DNA from: an uncultured Jannaschia sp.
GTDB lineage: Bacteria > Pseudomonadota > Alphaproteobacteria > Rhodobacterales > Rhodobacteraceae
Assembly (NCBI GenBank): GCA_947494145.1
Contig: CANLTZ010000015.1
Coordinates: forward strand, 1-64,000
DNA: 64,000 bases
Reading direction: 5' to 3'
Made by a program: the position numbers and the translations under genes. How positions within the stretch are numbered: the stretch's first letter is position 1; the number at the start of each line of letters is the position of its first letter. Under the pieces are notes generated by a model, which saw nothing but the letters and a program-made list of their open reading frames with translations, had not been told where the DNA came from and did not search any database. Of the stretch, positions 29,003 to 39,385 are shown one piece after another.

Positions 29003-29677
29003 CTACACCAAATGCCCACCTTCCAACCGCAGCGTCCGATCCATCTGCCCGGCCAGTTCCAAGTTGTGGGTCGCGATCAACGCGCCCATCCCCGTTTCTC
29101 GCACAAGCGCCATCAACGCTTCGAACACCGTCTCGGCGGTGCCGGGGTCCAAGTTCCCCGTCGGCTCATCGGCCAGCAGAAGCGCCGGGCCATTGGCCAG
29201 TGCCCGGCAGAACGCGGCGCGCTGTTGCTCCCCCCCGGACATCTCCGCCGGGCGGTGGCTCACCCGATGCTCCAACCCCACGCGGCCCAGCAAGTCCTTG
29301 GCCCGCGTCTCTGCCGCCGCGCGGTCGACCCCATTGGCCAGCTGCGGCAGCACGATGTTCTCTGCCGCCGTGAATTCGGGCAGCAGGTGGTGGAACTGAT
29401 AGACAAAGCCGATCTTCTGGCGCCGCGCCCGCGTGCGGGCTCGGTCGCCCTTCCCCGTCAGATCATCCCCCAGGATTGCCACCGACCCGGCATCGGGCGT
29501 GTCCAGCAGCCCGGCAATGTGCAGCAAGGTCGACTTGCCCGCCCCCGACGGCGCCACCAAGGCGCAGACCTCGCCCGCCTCAACCGCCAAGTCCACGCCG
29601 GTCAGAACGCGGACCTCGTTTGGTTTGCCAAGGTTGTAGGCCTTGGCAATCCCGGTCAGGCGCAGCACGTCACTCAT
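29003..29677 (-). CDS. lolD: Lipoprotein-releasing ABC transporter ATPase LolD
   Basis: VAPSGAGKSTLLHIAGLLDTPDAG; MSGGEQQRAAFCRAL; coupled to permease gene. Confidence 0.93.
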   Translation of the reverse strand: MSDVLRLTGIAKAYNLGKPNEVRVLTGVDLAVEAGEVCALVAPSGAGKSTLLHIAGLLDTPDAGSVAILGDDLTGKGDRARTRARRQKIGFVYQFHHLLPEFTAAENIVLPQLANGVDRAAAETRAKDLLGRVGLEHRVSHRPAEMSGGEQQRAAFCRALANGPALLLADEPTGNLDPGTAETVFEALMALVRETGMGALIATHNLELAGQMDRTLRLEGGHLV

Positions 29678-30938
29678 ATCGCAGCGCCTCGACGGGGTTC
29701 ATGCGGGCGGCCCGACGGGCCGGAAAGATCGTGACGATGAAGCTAAGCGTCAGCGACAGCGTCACCGCGGTCAGCACATCGTCCAATTGCAGCCGCGCCG
29801 GCAGGCGAGAGATATGGCGGAACTCCGCATCCCAGACCCCGCCGCCCGCGATGTAATTCACCACGTTGAAAATCTGGTCGATATAGATCGCAAACAGGCA
29901 TCCCAGCACCACGCCAGCCACGGTCCCCACCACCCCGATAGACGCGCCGCAAAGGAAGAAAACGCGCAGCACGGTGCCTTCTGACAGGCCCATGGTGCGC
30001 AAAATGCCGATATCGCGGCCCTTGTTCTTGACCAGCATCACCAACCCACTGGTGATATTGAGCGTGGCAATCAGCACCAGGATGGAAAGGATGACGAACA
30101 TGATGTTGTCCTCCATCTCCAACGCCCGCAGAAACGCCCCCGACGATTGCTGCCACGTCCAAGTATAGCCCCGCTCGCCCACAACCTGTTGGAGCGCGGG
30201 CACAAGGTCGTTAACGGTCTCCGGGTCGGCTATGGATACTTGCACTTCGTCGGCCACACCCTGACGGTTGAAGTAAAGCTGCGCCTCCTCAAACGGCATA
30301 TAGACGCGGGTGCGGTCGATATCGAAGCGCCCCACCTGGAAGATGAAGGTGACGGGATAGGCTTTGACGCGCGGGCTTGTCCCAAAGGCCGTGCGCACGC
30401 CATCGGGTGAGATCAGCCGAACGGAATCGCCCACATTGATGCCCAATTCCTGCGCGGCACGCGCGCCCATGGCGATGCCCGCCCCGTAATCCTGAAGGGA
30501 GCCATAGGCCAGTTCCGGATTGGCAATGCGCGGCACCTGTTCGAGGTCCGATTGACGCATGCCCACCACTTGCACACCCGCATTGCGCCCGTTAGCGGCA
30601 GCCATGACCTGACCCAGAATGACGGGCGCGGCGCGCTCCACCCCGGGCAAATCCATCGTGGCGGCGGCCACGGCCTCAAATTCCTCCATGGTGCGCGACA
30701 GGGCGCCGTTGGGCAGCACTTCGCCGTAACTCAGCACGCTCACATGGGGGTTGGCGCCGACGATCGTATCCACGAATTCATAGCGAAAGCCCGACCGCAC
30801 GGCGAGCGTGGCAATAAGCGCAAAGACCGCCAACGTGATCCCCACCAGGCTGATCCAGGTCATCACGCTGATACCGCCCTCTGAGCGGCGCGCGCGCAGA
30901 TATCGCCACGCGATCATCCATTCAAATCGGGAAAACAT
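29670..30938 (-). CDS. lolC: Lipoprotein-releasing ABC transporter permease (LolC/E)
   Basis: FEWMIAWRYLRARRSEGGISVMTWISLVGITLAV; C-terminal FtsX-like region. Confidence 0.93.
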   Translation of the reverse strand: MFSRFEWMIAWRYLRARRSEGGISVMTWISLVGITLAVFALIATLAVRSGFRYEFVDTIVGANPHVSVLSYGEVLPNGALSRTMEEFEAVAAATMDLPGVERAAPVILGQVMAAANGRNAGVQVVGMRQSDLEQVPRIANPELAYGSLQDYGAGIAMGARAAQELGINVGDSVRLISPDGVRTAFGTSPRVKAYPVTFIFQVGRFDIDRTRVYMPFEEAQLYFNRQGVADEVQVSIADPETVNDLVPALQQVVGERGYTWTWQQSSGAFLRALEMEDNIMFVILSILVLIATLNITSGLVMLVKNKGRDIGILRTMGLSEGTVLRVFFLCGASIGVVGTVAGVVLGCLFAIYIDQIFNVVNYIAGGGVWDAEFRHISRLPARLQLDDVLTAVTLSLTLSFIVTIFPARRAARMNPVEALRYE

Positions 30939-31060
30939 GGGGAACCTCTCCGGGACTGCTCGCTGCATCAAGTGCGGGCTTCGGGGCGTGGGGTCAAGCA
31001 TCCGGGGGTGCGCCTGCCTTGGAAGGCAGGTGCACCGCGCTTTGAAGCGCATCGGCGCCG

Positions 31061-31176
31061 CTTAAACGGTTCTCGAAAAACCCGGATGAGCACCTCCGAG
31101 AAACGTCCCGATATCACATCACTGTTGTACCGCTGCTCGAAGCGCTGATGGCTCAGGTTTTTCGAGAACCGCTATA
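31061..31176 (-). repeat. Nested palindromic repeat, copy B (inverted relative to copy A)
   Basis: Reverse complement TATAGCGGTTCTCGAAAAACCTGAGCCATCAGC... aligns without gaps to 28765-28880 (about 92 of 116 identical by hand count). Confidence 0.85.
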
Positions 31177-31180
31177 ATCC

Positions 31181-32521
31181 TTAGCGATGGACGGCGTAGA
31201 TGTCGCGCAGCCGGGCGATAGCCTCTTCGGGCGCAAGCTCTTCGCTTTCGCCGCCGCGGCGCGATGTGAGCTCGACGCGCCCATTGGCCAGCCCGCGGGG
31301 CCCCACGGTGATGCGCCAGGGCAAGCCGATCAGATCCATCGTGGCAAACTTCGCCCCCGCACGCTCATTGCGGTCATCGTAAAGCGCCGTCAGTCCCTCC
31401 GCCCCAAGCTGGCGATAAATCCCTTCGCAGGCCGAATCCGTGCTGGCATCGCCCTGCTTCAGGTTCACGATCCCCACATGGAAGGGGGTAACACCTTCAG
31501 GCCAGATGATGCCTTTGTCGTCGTGGCTGGCCTCGATGATCGCACCCAGAAGGCGACTGACGCCAATCCCGTGGGACCCCATATGGACAGGCGTGGGCTT
31601 GCCGTCGGGGCCCTGGACAGTGGCGCCCATGGCGTCGGAATACTTGGTGCCGAAATAGAAAATCTGCCCCACCTCGATCCCGCGGGCCGAGCGGCGGCGC
31701 TCTTCGGGCACCTGAGCGAAAACGGCCTCGTCATGGGTTTCGTCAGTGCGGGCATAGAGCGACGTGAATTCCTCCATCACGCTGCGGCACTGGTTCATAT
31801 CGTCATAGTCGATGTCGCGTTCGCCCAGGCGGATATCGGTGACGGCGGAATCATAAAACACCTCGGACTCGCCAGTGTCAGCCAAGACCAGGAATTCGTG
31901 GGTGTTGTCACCGCCGATGGGCCCGCTATCGGCGCGCATCGGGATAGCCTGCAGCCCCATGCGTTCATAGGTGCGCAGATAGGTCACCAAGTGGCGGTTA
32001 TAGGCGTGCAGCGCGGCGTCTTTGGTCAGATCGAAGTTGTAGCCGTCCTTCATAAGGAATTCGCGGCCCCGCATCACACCGAAGCGGGGGCGCACCTCAT
32101 CCCGGAACTTCCACTGGATGTGGTACAGCGTCAGCGGCAGCGCCCGGTAGCTGGCCACGTTGGAGCGGAAGATGTCGGTGATCAGCTCTTCATTGGTGGG
32201 ACCGTAAAGCATATCCCGGTCGTGCCGGTCGCGGACGCGCAGCATTTCTGGGCCGTAAGCGTCATAGCGGCCGCTTTCCTTCCACAACTCCGCCGATTGC
32301 AACGTGGGCATAAGCATCGGAATGTGGCCCGCGCGCTGCTGTTCCTCATGGACGATCTGTTCGATCCGGCGCAGCACGCGGTAACCCAGCGGCAGCCAGG
32401 AATAGATGCCCGCGCTGGCCTGCTTGATCATGCCCGCGCGCAGCATCAGCCGGTGGCTGACGATTTCCGCATCCGCGGGGGTCTCTTTGAGGACGGGCAG
32501 GAAATAGCGGCTCAGAAGCAT
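31181..32521 (-). CDS. proS: Prolyl-tRNA synthetase
   Basis: [57 protein letters not shown]; class II aaRS motifs. Confidence 0.95.
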   Translation of the reverse strand: MLLSRYFLPVLKETPADAEIVSHRLMLRAGMIKQASAGIYSWLPLGYRVLRRIEQIVHEEQQRAGHIPMLMPTLQSAELWKESGRYDAYGPEMLRVRDRHDRDMLYGPTNEELITDIFRSNVASYRALPLTLYHIQWKFRDEVRPRFGVMRGREFLMKDGYNFDLTKDAALHAYNRHLVTYLRTYERMGLQAIPMRADSGPIGGDNTHEFLVLADTGESEVFYDSAVTDIRLGERDIDYDDMNQCRSVMEEFTSLYARTDETHDEAVFAQVPEERRRSARGIEVGQIFYFGTKYSDAMGATVQGPDGKPTPVHMGSHGIGVSRLLGAIIEASHDDKGIIWPEGVTPFHVGIVNLKQGDASTDSACEGIYRQLGAEGLTALYDDRNERAGAKFATMDLIGLPWRITVGPRGLANGRVELTSRRGGESEELAPEEAIARLRDIYAVHR

Positions 32522-32652
32522 CTGGGGTCTTTCTGTTGGCGCGACGGACGTGCCGCATTGCTTGCCACAGGGCTGGGTGCCGGGACAAGCGGCGATGCCT
32601 GCTTCTGCCCCGCCTTGCTTTTCAGCAAGCCGCAAATCCAGATGTCGGATTT

Positions 32653-32706
32653 TGAGTATTTCCGGACCAGTGATGGGAGGGGGCATCACTGGTCCGGAAA
32701 TACTCA
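32653..32706. repeat. Perfect 23-bp inverted repeat (hairpin), 8-nt loop
   Basis: TGAGTATTTCCGGACCAGTGATG-GGAGGGGG-CATCACTGGTCCGGAAATACTCA. Confidence 0.95.
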
Positions 32707-32791
32707 GTCCCCGGTCAAGGGTGGCGGTGCTGGCGCCCTCAAATGACGACAAGACCCCCGCGAAGAGGGCGCGCAGCAACCAATGAGCACG

Positions 32792-34381
32792 CTACGCGCG
32801 GACCACCCGAACCTTCGGCTCTGCCCCAAGGGACGCGGCGAGCGACTTGAAACGCGCCTCGGCCACCTCGCCGAAGAGCGCCTCACCATCGCCCCGGGGC
32901 AAGGACAGCTCCAGAATGCCTTTCTTGGGGTATAGCCTCAGCGCCCCCATCAGGGCCGGATCCTGGGCCGAAAACATCGCGCCAAAGCGCATGGCTTTGC
33001 CCACCACTTCAGCCTGCAAAGTGTCCGCTTCCCCAAGCAGCGGCGCCATGGCCTCGAACGGGGTGCCTTCGCGTTTGTTGCGGTAGCGGTGCAGCAGCGC
33101 GAGCCCTAGATAGACCCGCTCCGAATGGGTCAGGCCGCCCAGATTGGCGCGTGTGGCATTGTCGAAGCAAATTTCGGCGCGGTAATCGGGATGGGCCCGC
33201 CAGGACACGTCGTGAAGCAGGCAACAGGCCCGGATGAGCCGCCGCCGCCGGTCCTTCTCCCGTGCGAATAGCGGGGAGATGAAGCGATAAAGCACCCGCC
33301 CGAACCCCGGCAGCCGCGCATCCTTGGCTTCCGCAAAGCGGCAGCTTTCGATGAGCGGGTCGCGGGCGCGCAACACATCGGGCATCTGCTCAAACAAAAG
33401 GCCCTCCCGGATGCCATAGCTCGACACCGCCACTTCCTTCGGGTGGAAAGTCTTGATGACGCGCGACAGCACTTCGGCCGCGATGGGCACCAGCGACATG
33501 CGCGCCTGGGATGTCCCCGTCAGCTTCCCCAACTCCCCCATGTCGGAGCCTGCGATATAGTCGAATGTGGCCCGCAACTCCTTAGGGGTCATGATATATT
33601 CGTGCAGGACACGGAGAGGATAGCCCCGCCGCTCCATGTCAATGCGCGCGATGGCCCGCCAGGAGCCGCCGACGAGATAAATCCTGTCGTAGCGGTCGCG
33701 TCCCAATACGCGCGCCATCTCGACCACGCCCGCATCTATTTCCCGCTTGCGCGCCGAGCGGCCTTTTAGGCCTTCCAGCTTCAAGGGCCCAAGCTTGCCG
33801 GAAACCACGGCCCCCACTTCGCCGCGCGACAATTCCGAGAACTCCATGCTGGAGCCGCCGATATCGCACATCAGTCCATCCGCCTCGGGCCAGCCCAGCA
33901 ACACGCCCTGCCCGGAAAGCCGCGCCTCTTCGGTGCCGTCGATCACCCAAAGCTTCAGACCCGTTTCCGCCTCGACCTCCGCCTCGAAAGCGGGGCCGTC
34001 TTCGGCCTCGCGCACGGCGGCCGTGGCCACAGCAGTGAGCGAATTGACCTCCATCCCCCGCGCCAGGATGGCGAAGCGGCGGAGGGCAACCAGGGCGCGC
34101 GCGCGGCCTTCGGGGTTCAGGCGCCCGGATTCAGCCAGGCCCGCGCCCAGACCGCAGAGCAGCTTCTCGTTGAAGAAGTAGGCGGGCGAGCGCGCCGCCC
34201 CATCAAAAACCACCAGCCGAACAGAGTTGGAGCCCACGTCAATGACACCGACACGGCGCAAACCCCGCGCCTCGGGTCCATCGAAGAGCGGGGCACCGAA
34301 AGGCCCATAGCCGTCCGGGTCCATAGGATCATCGCGCATCCGGCCTCCCCCCGCCGCCACGGTTCGCTCACGATCTGGCAT
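32792..34381 (-). CDS. ppx: Exopolyphosphatase Ppx/GppA family
   Basis: VGVIDVGSNSVRLVVFDG; LMCDIGGSSMEFSEL; C-terminal HD-like region. Start codon uncertain. Confidence 0.92.
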   Translation of the reverse strand: MPDRERTVAAGGGRMRDDPMDPDGYGPFGAPLFDGPEARGLRRVGVIDVGSNSVRLVVFDGAARSPAYFFNEKLLCGLGAGLAESGRLNPEGRARALVALRRFAILARGMEVNSLTAVATAAVREAEDGPAFEAEVEAETGLKLWVIDGTEEARLSGQGVLLGWPEADGLMCDIGGSSMEFSELSRGEVGAVVSGKLGPLKLEGLKGRSARKREIDAGVVEMARVLGRDRYDRIYLVGGSWRAIARIDMERRGYPLRVLHEYIMTPKELRATFDYIAGSDMGELGKLTGTSQARMSLVPIAAEVLSRVIKTFHPKEVAVSSYGIREGLLFEQMPDVLRARDPLIESCRFAEAKDARLPGFGRVLYRFISPLFAREKDRRRRLIRACCLLHDVSWRAHPDYRAEICFDNATRANLGGLTHSERVYLGLALLHRYRNKREGTPFEAMAPLLGEADTLQAEVVGKAMRFGAMFSAQDPALMGALRLYPKKGILELSLPRGDGEALFGEVAEARFKSLAASLGAEPKVRVVRA

Positions 34382-34540
34382 GGGTAAGCAGGATTGGTCA
34401 ATGAACGCAGAGCCAGGTGGTGACAGATCAGCTTTCCAAGTGGCGGCAGCGAATCCCCGCCGTGCTGCGCAATGCCGCCTTGCCATGCCGCCCACGTGCC
34501 GCACCTTCACCCCTCCACGTGATGCAAGAAGGAGCCGCCC

Positions 34541-34675
34541 ATGCCGACCCGTATTCTGCTGTTAACCCTACTTTCCGCGTCCGTCCTTGTTGCCTGCAAC
34601 CGAACGCCTTCACCCGGCCCACTCTCGGAATATGAACGCAGGTTTTCCGGCGATGTAGATGACGGAAGCGATTAA
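34541..34675 (+). CDS. 44-aa small lipoprotein
   Basis: MPTRILLLTLLSASVLVACNRTPSPGPLSEYERRFSGDVDDGSD*; lipobox LVAC; AAGGAG upstream; too short for the ORF track. Confidence 0.65.
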   Translation: MPTRILLLTLLSASVLVACNRTPSPGPLSEYERRFSGDVDDGSD

Positions 34676-34728
34676 TCTGCCAACGCGTCCCGCATGCGCT
34701 TCGGTCATGTCCAAAGCAGCCCGCGCCC

Positions 34729-36924
34729 TCATTCAGATGAGTGGGTCAGCGCGGGCACATCCTTCGCCCCGGCGGAGCCGCGGCCCGACAAAGACGGGTT
34801 TTCCATGAAGAAGCGATGGCAGGAAAACGGGTTCTCAAGAGCAGACAGATCGGGCCGCATCCAATCGCCTTCCGGGCCCAGCACCCAGCTTTGGGCCACA
34901 TCGGCGAAGTTCGCTGCCATGATCTGGCTGACGATCTGGGCCTTCACCGTCGGGTTCACGCATTCTACCAGCGTCTCGACCCGGCGGTTCAGATTGCGCC
35001 CCATCCAGTCAGCTGAGCTGATATAGACACGTGCCTTTTTGGACGGCAGCCCGGCGCCGTTGCCGAAACAGACGATGCGGCTGTGTTCCAGGAACCGACC
35101 CACCACCGATTTCACGCGGATATTCTCTGACAGGCCCGTCACGCCCGGGCGTAGCCCGCAGATGCCGCGGATGATCAGGTCGATGCGCACACCCGCTTGG
35201 CTGGCTGCATAAAGCGCGTCGATCACGTCGGGCTCGATCAGCGAATTCATCTTCGCCCAGATGACAGCGGGCCGCCCGGCGCGCGCATGTTCGGCCTCGG
35301 CGGCGATCGAAGTCAGAAGATGGTCCTTGAGCTGCATCGGCGAGATCGTGAGGCTTTCAAGCCCGTCAGGCGGCGCATAGCCCGAAATGTAGTTGAACAC
35401 CTTTGTCGCATCGCGCCCCAGCTTCTCGTTCACCGTGAACAGGCTCAGATCGGTGTAAATCCGCGCGGTGATCGGATGGTAATTTCCAGTACCAAAATGG
35501 GTATAGGTCACCAGCTTGTCGCCTTCGCGGCGGACCACGGTGCTGATCTTGGCGTGGGTTTTGTAGTTGGTGAAGCCATAGACCACGTGGGCGCCCGCGC
35601 GCTCCAACCGGCGGGATTGGCGGATATTGGCGGCCTCATCGAAGCGGGCCTTCAACTCCACCAGGGCGGTGACCTGCTTGCCCAGTTCCGCCGCCTCGCA
35701 CAAGGCGGCCACGATGGGGCTGTCGCGCGAGGTTCGGTAAAGCGTCTGCTTAATGGCCAGCACGTTCTTGTCCTGCGCGGCCTGTTGCAGAAACCGCACC
35801 ACCATGTCGAAGGTCTCATAGGGATGGTGCAGCAGCATGTCCTTCTGGCGGATGGCCGCGAACATGTCGCCATCATGGTCCTGCACGCGTTCGGGCACAC
35901 GCGGCATGAAGGTGGTCCAGAGCAAATCCTTGCGGTCGTCGACCACCAGTTCTTTCAACGCGGCCAGACCGATCAGCCCATCCACCTCGATCACTTCACT
36001 TTCCTCGACCCCGATTTCGTCGATGATTTCCCGCTTGAGGCCCTCGGGCGCACCCGCGGTGATCTTCATGCGCACCACTTCGCCCCGGCGGCGGCGTTTG
36101 AGCGCGGTCTCGAATTCGCGGACCAGGTCTTCCGCCTCCTCCTCCACTTCCAAGTCGCTGTCGCGCAGCACGCGGAAGGTGCAATGACCCTTCAGGACAT
36201 AGCCCGGAAACAGCCGCTCGATCTGCATCAGAAGCAATTCTTCCAGCGGCAGGAAGCGGATGCGCCCGTCCCGATCTTCAAGCCGCAGGAAGCGGTCGAT
36301 CTGGGCGGGAATAGGCAGAAGCGCGCGCAGCGTGCGGCTGTCGGACCGGCGCTCCAACTCCACGGCGAGGGCCAGGCCTTCATTGGGGATGAAGGGGAAG
36401 GGATGGGCCGGGTCGATGGCCAGCGGCGACACGATGGGGAAGACTTCGCGCAGAAACCGGTCGCCCATGGTGCGGCGTTCATCCGCGTTCAGACCGTCCG
36501 GGGTTAGCAGGCAGATGTCCTTCGCCTCCATCTCGCGCTTAAGGGTCTTCCACGCCTCCTGCTGGGCGGCCAGAAGGCGCACGGCATCTTCGTCGATCAT
36601 CACAAGCTGTTCGGCAGGCGTGCGCCCATCGGCAGCAGGCGTGCGGTTTCCGGCGCGGGCCAATTCCCGAAGGCCTGCCACGCGCACGGTATAGAATTCG
36701 TCCAGGTTGGCCGCACTGATGGACAGAAAGCGCAGCCTTTCCAGCAGGGGCACGCGGGGGTTTTCGGCCTCATCCAAGACGCGCCAGTTGAAGGCGAGCC
36801 AGGACCGTTCGCGGTTGAAAAACCGCTTAGGTGTCTTGGTGCGTTCTTCGTCCAGGTCGGTGGGCGCGGGCAGCGGCGCTTTGAGGAAATCGGCAGCAGG
36901 AATAGGGATCGCGGTATCGGGCAT
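34729..36924 (-). CDS. ppk1: Polyphosphate kinase 1
   Basis: RFFNRERSWLAFNWRVLDEA; GTGNYHPITARIYTDLSLFT; full-length PPK1. Confidence 0.95.
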   Translation of the reverse strand: MPDTAIPIPAADFLKAPLPAPTDLDEERTKTPKRFFNRERSWLAFNWRVLDEAENPRVPLLERLRFLSISAANLDEFYTVRVAGLRELARAGNRTPAADGRTPAEQLVMIDEDAVRLLAAQQEAWKTLKREMEAKDICLLTPDGLNADERRTMGDRFLREVFPIVSPLAIDPAHPFPFIPNEGLALAVELERRSDSRTLRALLPIPAQIDRFLRLEDRDGRIRFLPLEELLLMQIERLFPGYVLKGHCTFRVLRDSDLEVEEEAEDLVREFETALKRRRRGEVVRMKITAGAPEGLKREIIDEIGVEESEVIEVDGLIGLAALKELVVDDRKDLLWTTFMPRVPERVQDHDGDMFAAIRQKDMLLHHPYETFDMVVRFLQQAAQDKNVLAIKQTLYRTSRDSPIVAALCEAAELGKQVTALVELKARFDEAANIRQSRRLERAGAHVVYGFTNYKTHAKISTVVRREGDKLVTYTHFGTGNYHPITARIYTDLSLFTVNEKLGRDATKVFNYISGYAPPDGLESLTISPMQLKDHLLTSIAAEAEHARAGRPAVIWAKMNSLIEPDVIDALYAASQAGVRIDLIIRGICGLRPGVTGLSENIRVKSVVGRFLEHSRIVCFGNGAGLPSKKARVYISSADWMGRNLNRRVETLVECVNPTVKAQIVSQIMAANFADVAQSWVLGPEGDWMRPDLSALENPFSCHRFFMENPSLSGRGSAGAKDVPALTHSSE

Positions 36925-36964
36925 GATGCAGCGTCTGGACCAGTCATGTAACGGAGCCGTGACG

Positions 36965-37624
36965 CTAGGACGTGTCGCCCCCACTGTCCAGAAGCGCCCG
37001 CGCCAGCGCCACATTCGGCGCCGTCCCGCGGGCCAGCGATTCCGCGTCCAGACGCGCCACGATGGATTGCGCGGCGGCAAAGGACCGCTCCATCCGGCCC
37101 AGAAGGTAGCCGACCAATGCGGGCTTCACCGCCAGTTGCCGATCCGCGAAAAGCTTCAACAGGACGACTGACAATAGCGCATCATCGGGGTCTTCCAGCA
37201 CCGCTGGCGTCAGGGAGGCCAGACGGCTGGCCAGATCGGGCAATGTGACGCCCCAATCCGACGGCGCCTTGCGCCCGGTCAGCAAAAGTCGCGTGCCGGA
37301 CGAAACTGTCGCGTTCCACAGATGGAACAAAGCAGCTTCATCCACGCCCCGGTCCACATCCTCTACCACCAATGGCGCCTCAGCCAGCGCAACCACATCG
37401 CCGGCCAGATCCTGCGCGCCGACGATGCGTGCGCCCGCCTCGGCCGCCCAGATCCCGGCCAGATGGGACTTGCCCGACCCTTCGGGCCCAACCAGCGCCA
37501 ATCGGCCGCCAGGCCAGTCGCCATCGATCAGGGCCACAGCCGTGGCGTTGGCACGAGAAATCATAAAATCTTCGCGCCCCCCTGCCTCAAGCTGCGGCTG
37601 TTCAATGACCATTTGCCCGGGCAT
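36965..37624 (-). CDS. hda: DnaA-related regulatory ATPase (HdaA-like)
   Basis: LALVGPEGSGKSHLAGIWAAEAGARIV; DnaA-like domain III; located upstream of ppk. Confidence 0.8.
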   Translation of the reverse strand: MPGQMVIEQPQLEAGGREDFMISRANATAVALIDGDWPGGRLALVGPEGSGKSHLAGIWAAEAGARIVGAQDLAGDVVALAEAPLVVEDVDRGVDEAALFHLWNATVSSGTRLLLTGRKAPSDWGVTLPDLASRLASLTPAVLEDPDDALLSVVLLKLFADRQLAVKPALVGYLLGRMERSFAAAQSIVARLDAESLARGTAPNVALARALLDSGGDTS

Positions 37625-37628
37625 GGTG

Positions 37629-38735
37629 CTATTCGGCCGCTTCTTTGTCGTCCGTCTTGGGTGGCGGCACGACCCGTCCGGTATAAAGCAAGCTCGTCTG
37701 GTATTCGCGGACGAGGAACCGCGTGATCACACCCAAGGCCGCTGCGACGGGCACGGCCACCAGCATGCCCACGAAGCCATAGATCGTACCGAACGCCGAC
37801 AACGCAAATAGCAACCAGACCGGGTGCAGCCCCACGCTTTCACCCACCAGCTTGGGCGTCAGAATATTGCCTTCCAGGAACTGCCCGGCCACAAAAATCG
37901 CGGCCACCAACCCGATGGACGTCCATTCCCCCCAAAACTGGAACAGCGCCAACCCGATGGCCAATGCCCCCCCAACCAGCGCGCCCACATAGGGGATGAA
38001 GGTGATCAGCCCGGCAACCGCGCCAACGACAAGGCCGAATTGCAACCCCACCGCCATCAGCGCCACGGAATAGAACGTACCCAAGATCAGGCAGACCGTT
38101 AGCTGGCCGCGCACGAAACTGGCCAGCGTGGCGTCGATTTCCCGGGCCAGGCTGCGGATCGTGTCCAAGTGGTCGCGCGGCAGCAAGTTGTCGATGCGCG
38201 CCACCATGTTATCCCAGTCGAGCAACATGTAGAACGCCACGACCGGCACAACGACAACGAAGACCAGCGCATTGACCACCCCGAAGACGCCCGCGACCAG
38301 CTGTTGCGCCAGCGCCCCGCCGCGTTCGCGCAGCATCTCGGCCAGATCGGCGAGGCCTTCGCGGATGATGCCGCCTTCGGCCACCAAGTCGGGGAAGCGC
38401 AGCGTCAACCAATCGCGCAGCGCCTCAAAATAGCCCGGTGCGGCGCGTGCAAGGGCCTGGGTCTGCTGGACGAGAAGCGGGATCAGGAACGCCACCGCCA
38501 GCACCAGAAGCGTAACACCCACAAGGGTGATGATGGCCGTGGCTGCCGCGCGCGGCAGCCCCATCGCTTCCAACCGGTCAGCCAGCGGGTCGAGGATATA
38601 GGCAATGGCGCCGCCCACGATAAACGGCAGAAGCACCGGGCCCAGAAACCACAGAAGCAACAGGAAGATCGCCGCCGCGATCCCCCAATACGTCACTTGT
38701 TGCCGCGCTGGCAAAGCCATGATCGCTTTCCTCAC
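37629..38735 (-). CDS. AI-2E family transporter (PerM-like)
   Basis: Multi-TM; FIPYVGALVGGALAIGLALFQFW; FLEGNILTPKLVGESVGLHPVWLLFALSAFGTIYGFVGMLVAVPVAA. Confidence 0.9.
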   Translation of the reverse strand: MRKAIMALPARQQVTYWGIAAAIFLLLLWFLGPVLLPFIVGGAIAYILDPLADRLEAMGLPRAAATAIITLVGVTLLVLAVAFLIPLLVQQTQALARAAPGYFEALRDWLTLRFPDLVAEGGIIREGLADLAEMLRERGGALAQQLVAGVFGVVNALVFVVVVPVVAFYMLLDWDNMVARIDNLLPRDHLDTIRSLAREIDATLASFVRGQLTVCLILGTFYSVALMAVGLQFGLVVGAVAGLITFIPYVGALVGGALAIGLALFQFWGEWTSIGLVAAIFVAGQFLEGNILTPKLVGESVGLHPVWLLFALSAFGTIYGFVGMLVAVPVAAALGVITRFLVREYQTSLLYTGRVVPPPKTDDKEAAE

Positions 38736-38790
38736 ACCATTGGAGGCATCAGCATGGCCCCCGCCCGAGCCGCGCGCAAGCGCCCCCGTT

Positions 38791-39243
38791 TCAGGCGAGC
38801 CGCCCTTTCACAAGTGGCCCCACCGTGCCGAAATCGATCTGACCGGGATACTTCGTCTTCAGCACACCCATCACGCGGCCCATGTCGCGGACCGAGCTGG
38901 CACCGGTTTCGGCAATCGCGGCGCCGACGGCGGCCTCCACTTCGTCGTCGGACAGGCGACGGGGCAGAAACTCCTCGACGATGGCGATTTCATCGGTCTC
39001 CTGCTGAGCCAGTTCCAGCCGACCCGCTTCTTCATAGGCGCGGGCGCTTTCGCGGCGCTGTTTGACCATCTTGGCCAGGATGGCCGTGGCCTCGGCATCG
39101 CCCACGGTGCGGCCTTCAGCCCGCAGGGCGATGTCCTGGTCCTTCAGCGCAGCATTGATCAAACGCAGCGTGCTCACGCGCCGCTGATCCTTGTCGCGCA
39201 TGGCGGCTTTCAGGCCAGAATTCAGGCGCTCCCGCAAATCCAT
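38791..39243 (-). CDS. GatB/YqeY domain protein
   Basis: MDLRERLNSGLKAAMRDKDQRRVSTLRLINAALKDQDIA; PGQIDFGTVGPLVKGRL. Confidence 0.92.
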   Translation of the reverse strand: MDLRERLNSGLKAAMRDKDQRRVSTLRLINAALKDQDIALRAEGRTVGDAEATAILAKMVKQRRESARAYEEAGRLELAQQETDEIAIVEEFLPRRLSDDEVEAAVGAAIAETGASSVRDMGRVMGVLKTKYPGQIDFGTVGPLVKGRLA

Positions 39244-39385
39244 CTGTTTCCCCGTTTCGGTGTCGAACGAACGGCGCATATAGCCACTTGCGATCCATCC
39301 GCAAACCCTGCGCCCGGTTGACGCCCCCTTTGCGTCTGCATACACCCCGGCGAGTTTGCCCGCCTGCCACCCTTCGGAGCCTGAC

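Noticed and set aside
31187-32746. 519-aa plus-strand ORF antisense to proS
   Set aside because: Long only because of high GC; proS on the opposite strand is unambiguous.
35197-36507. 436-aa plus-strand ORF antisense to ppk1
   Set aside because: No domain; ppk1 is full length on the minus strand.
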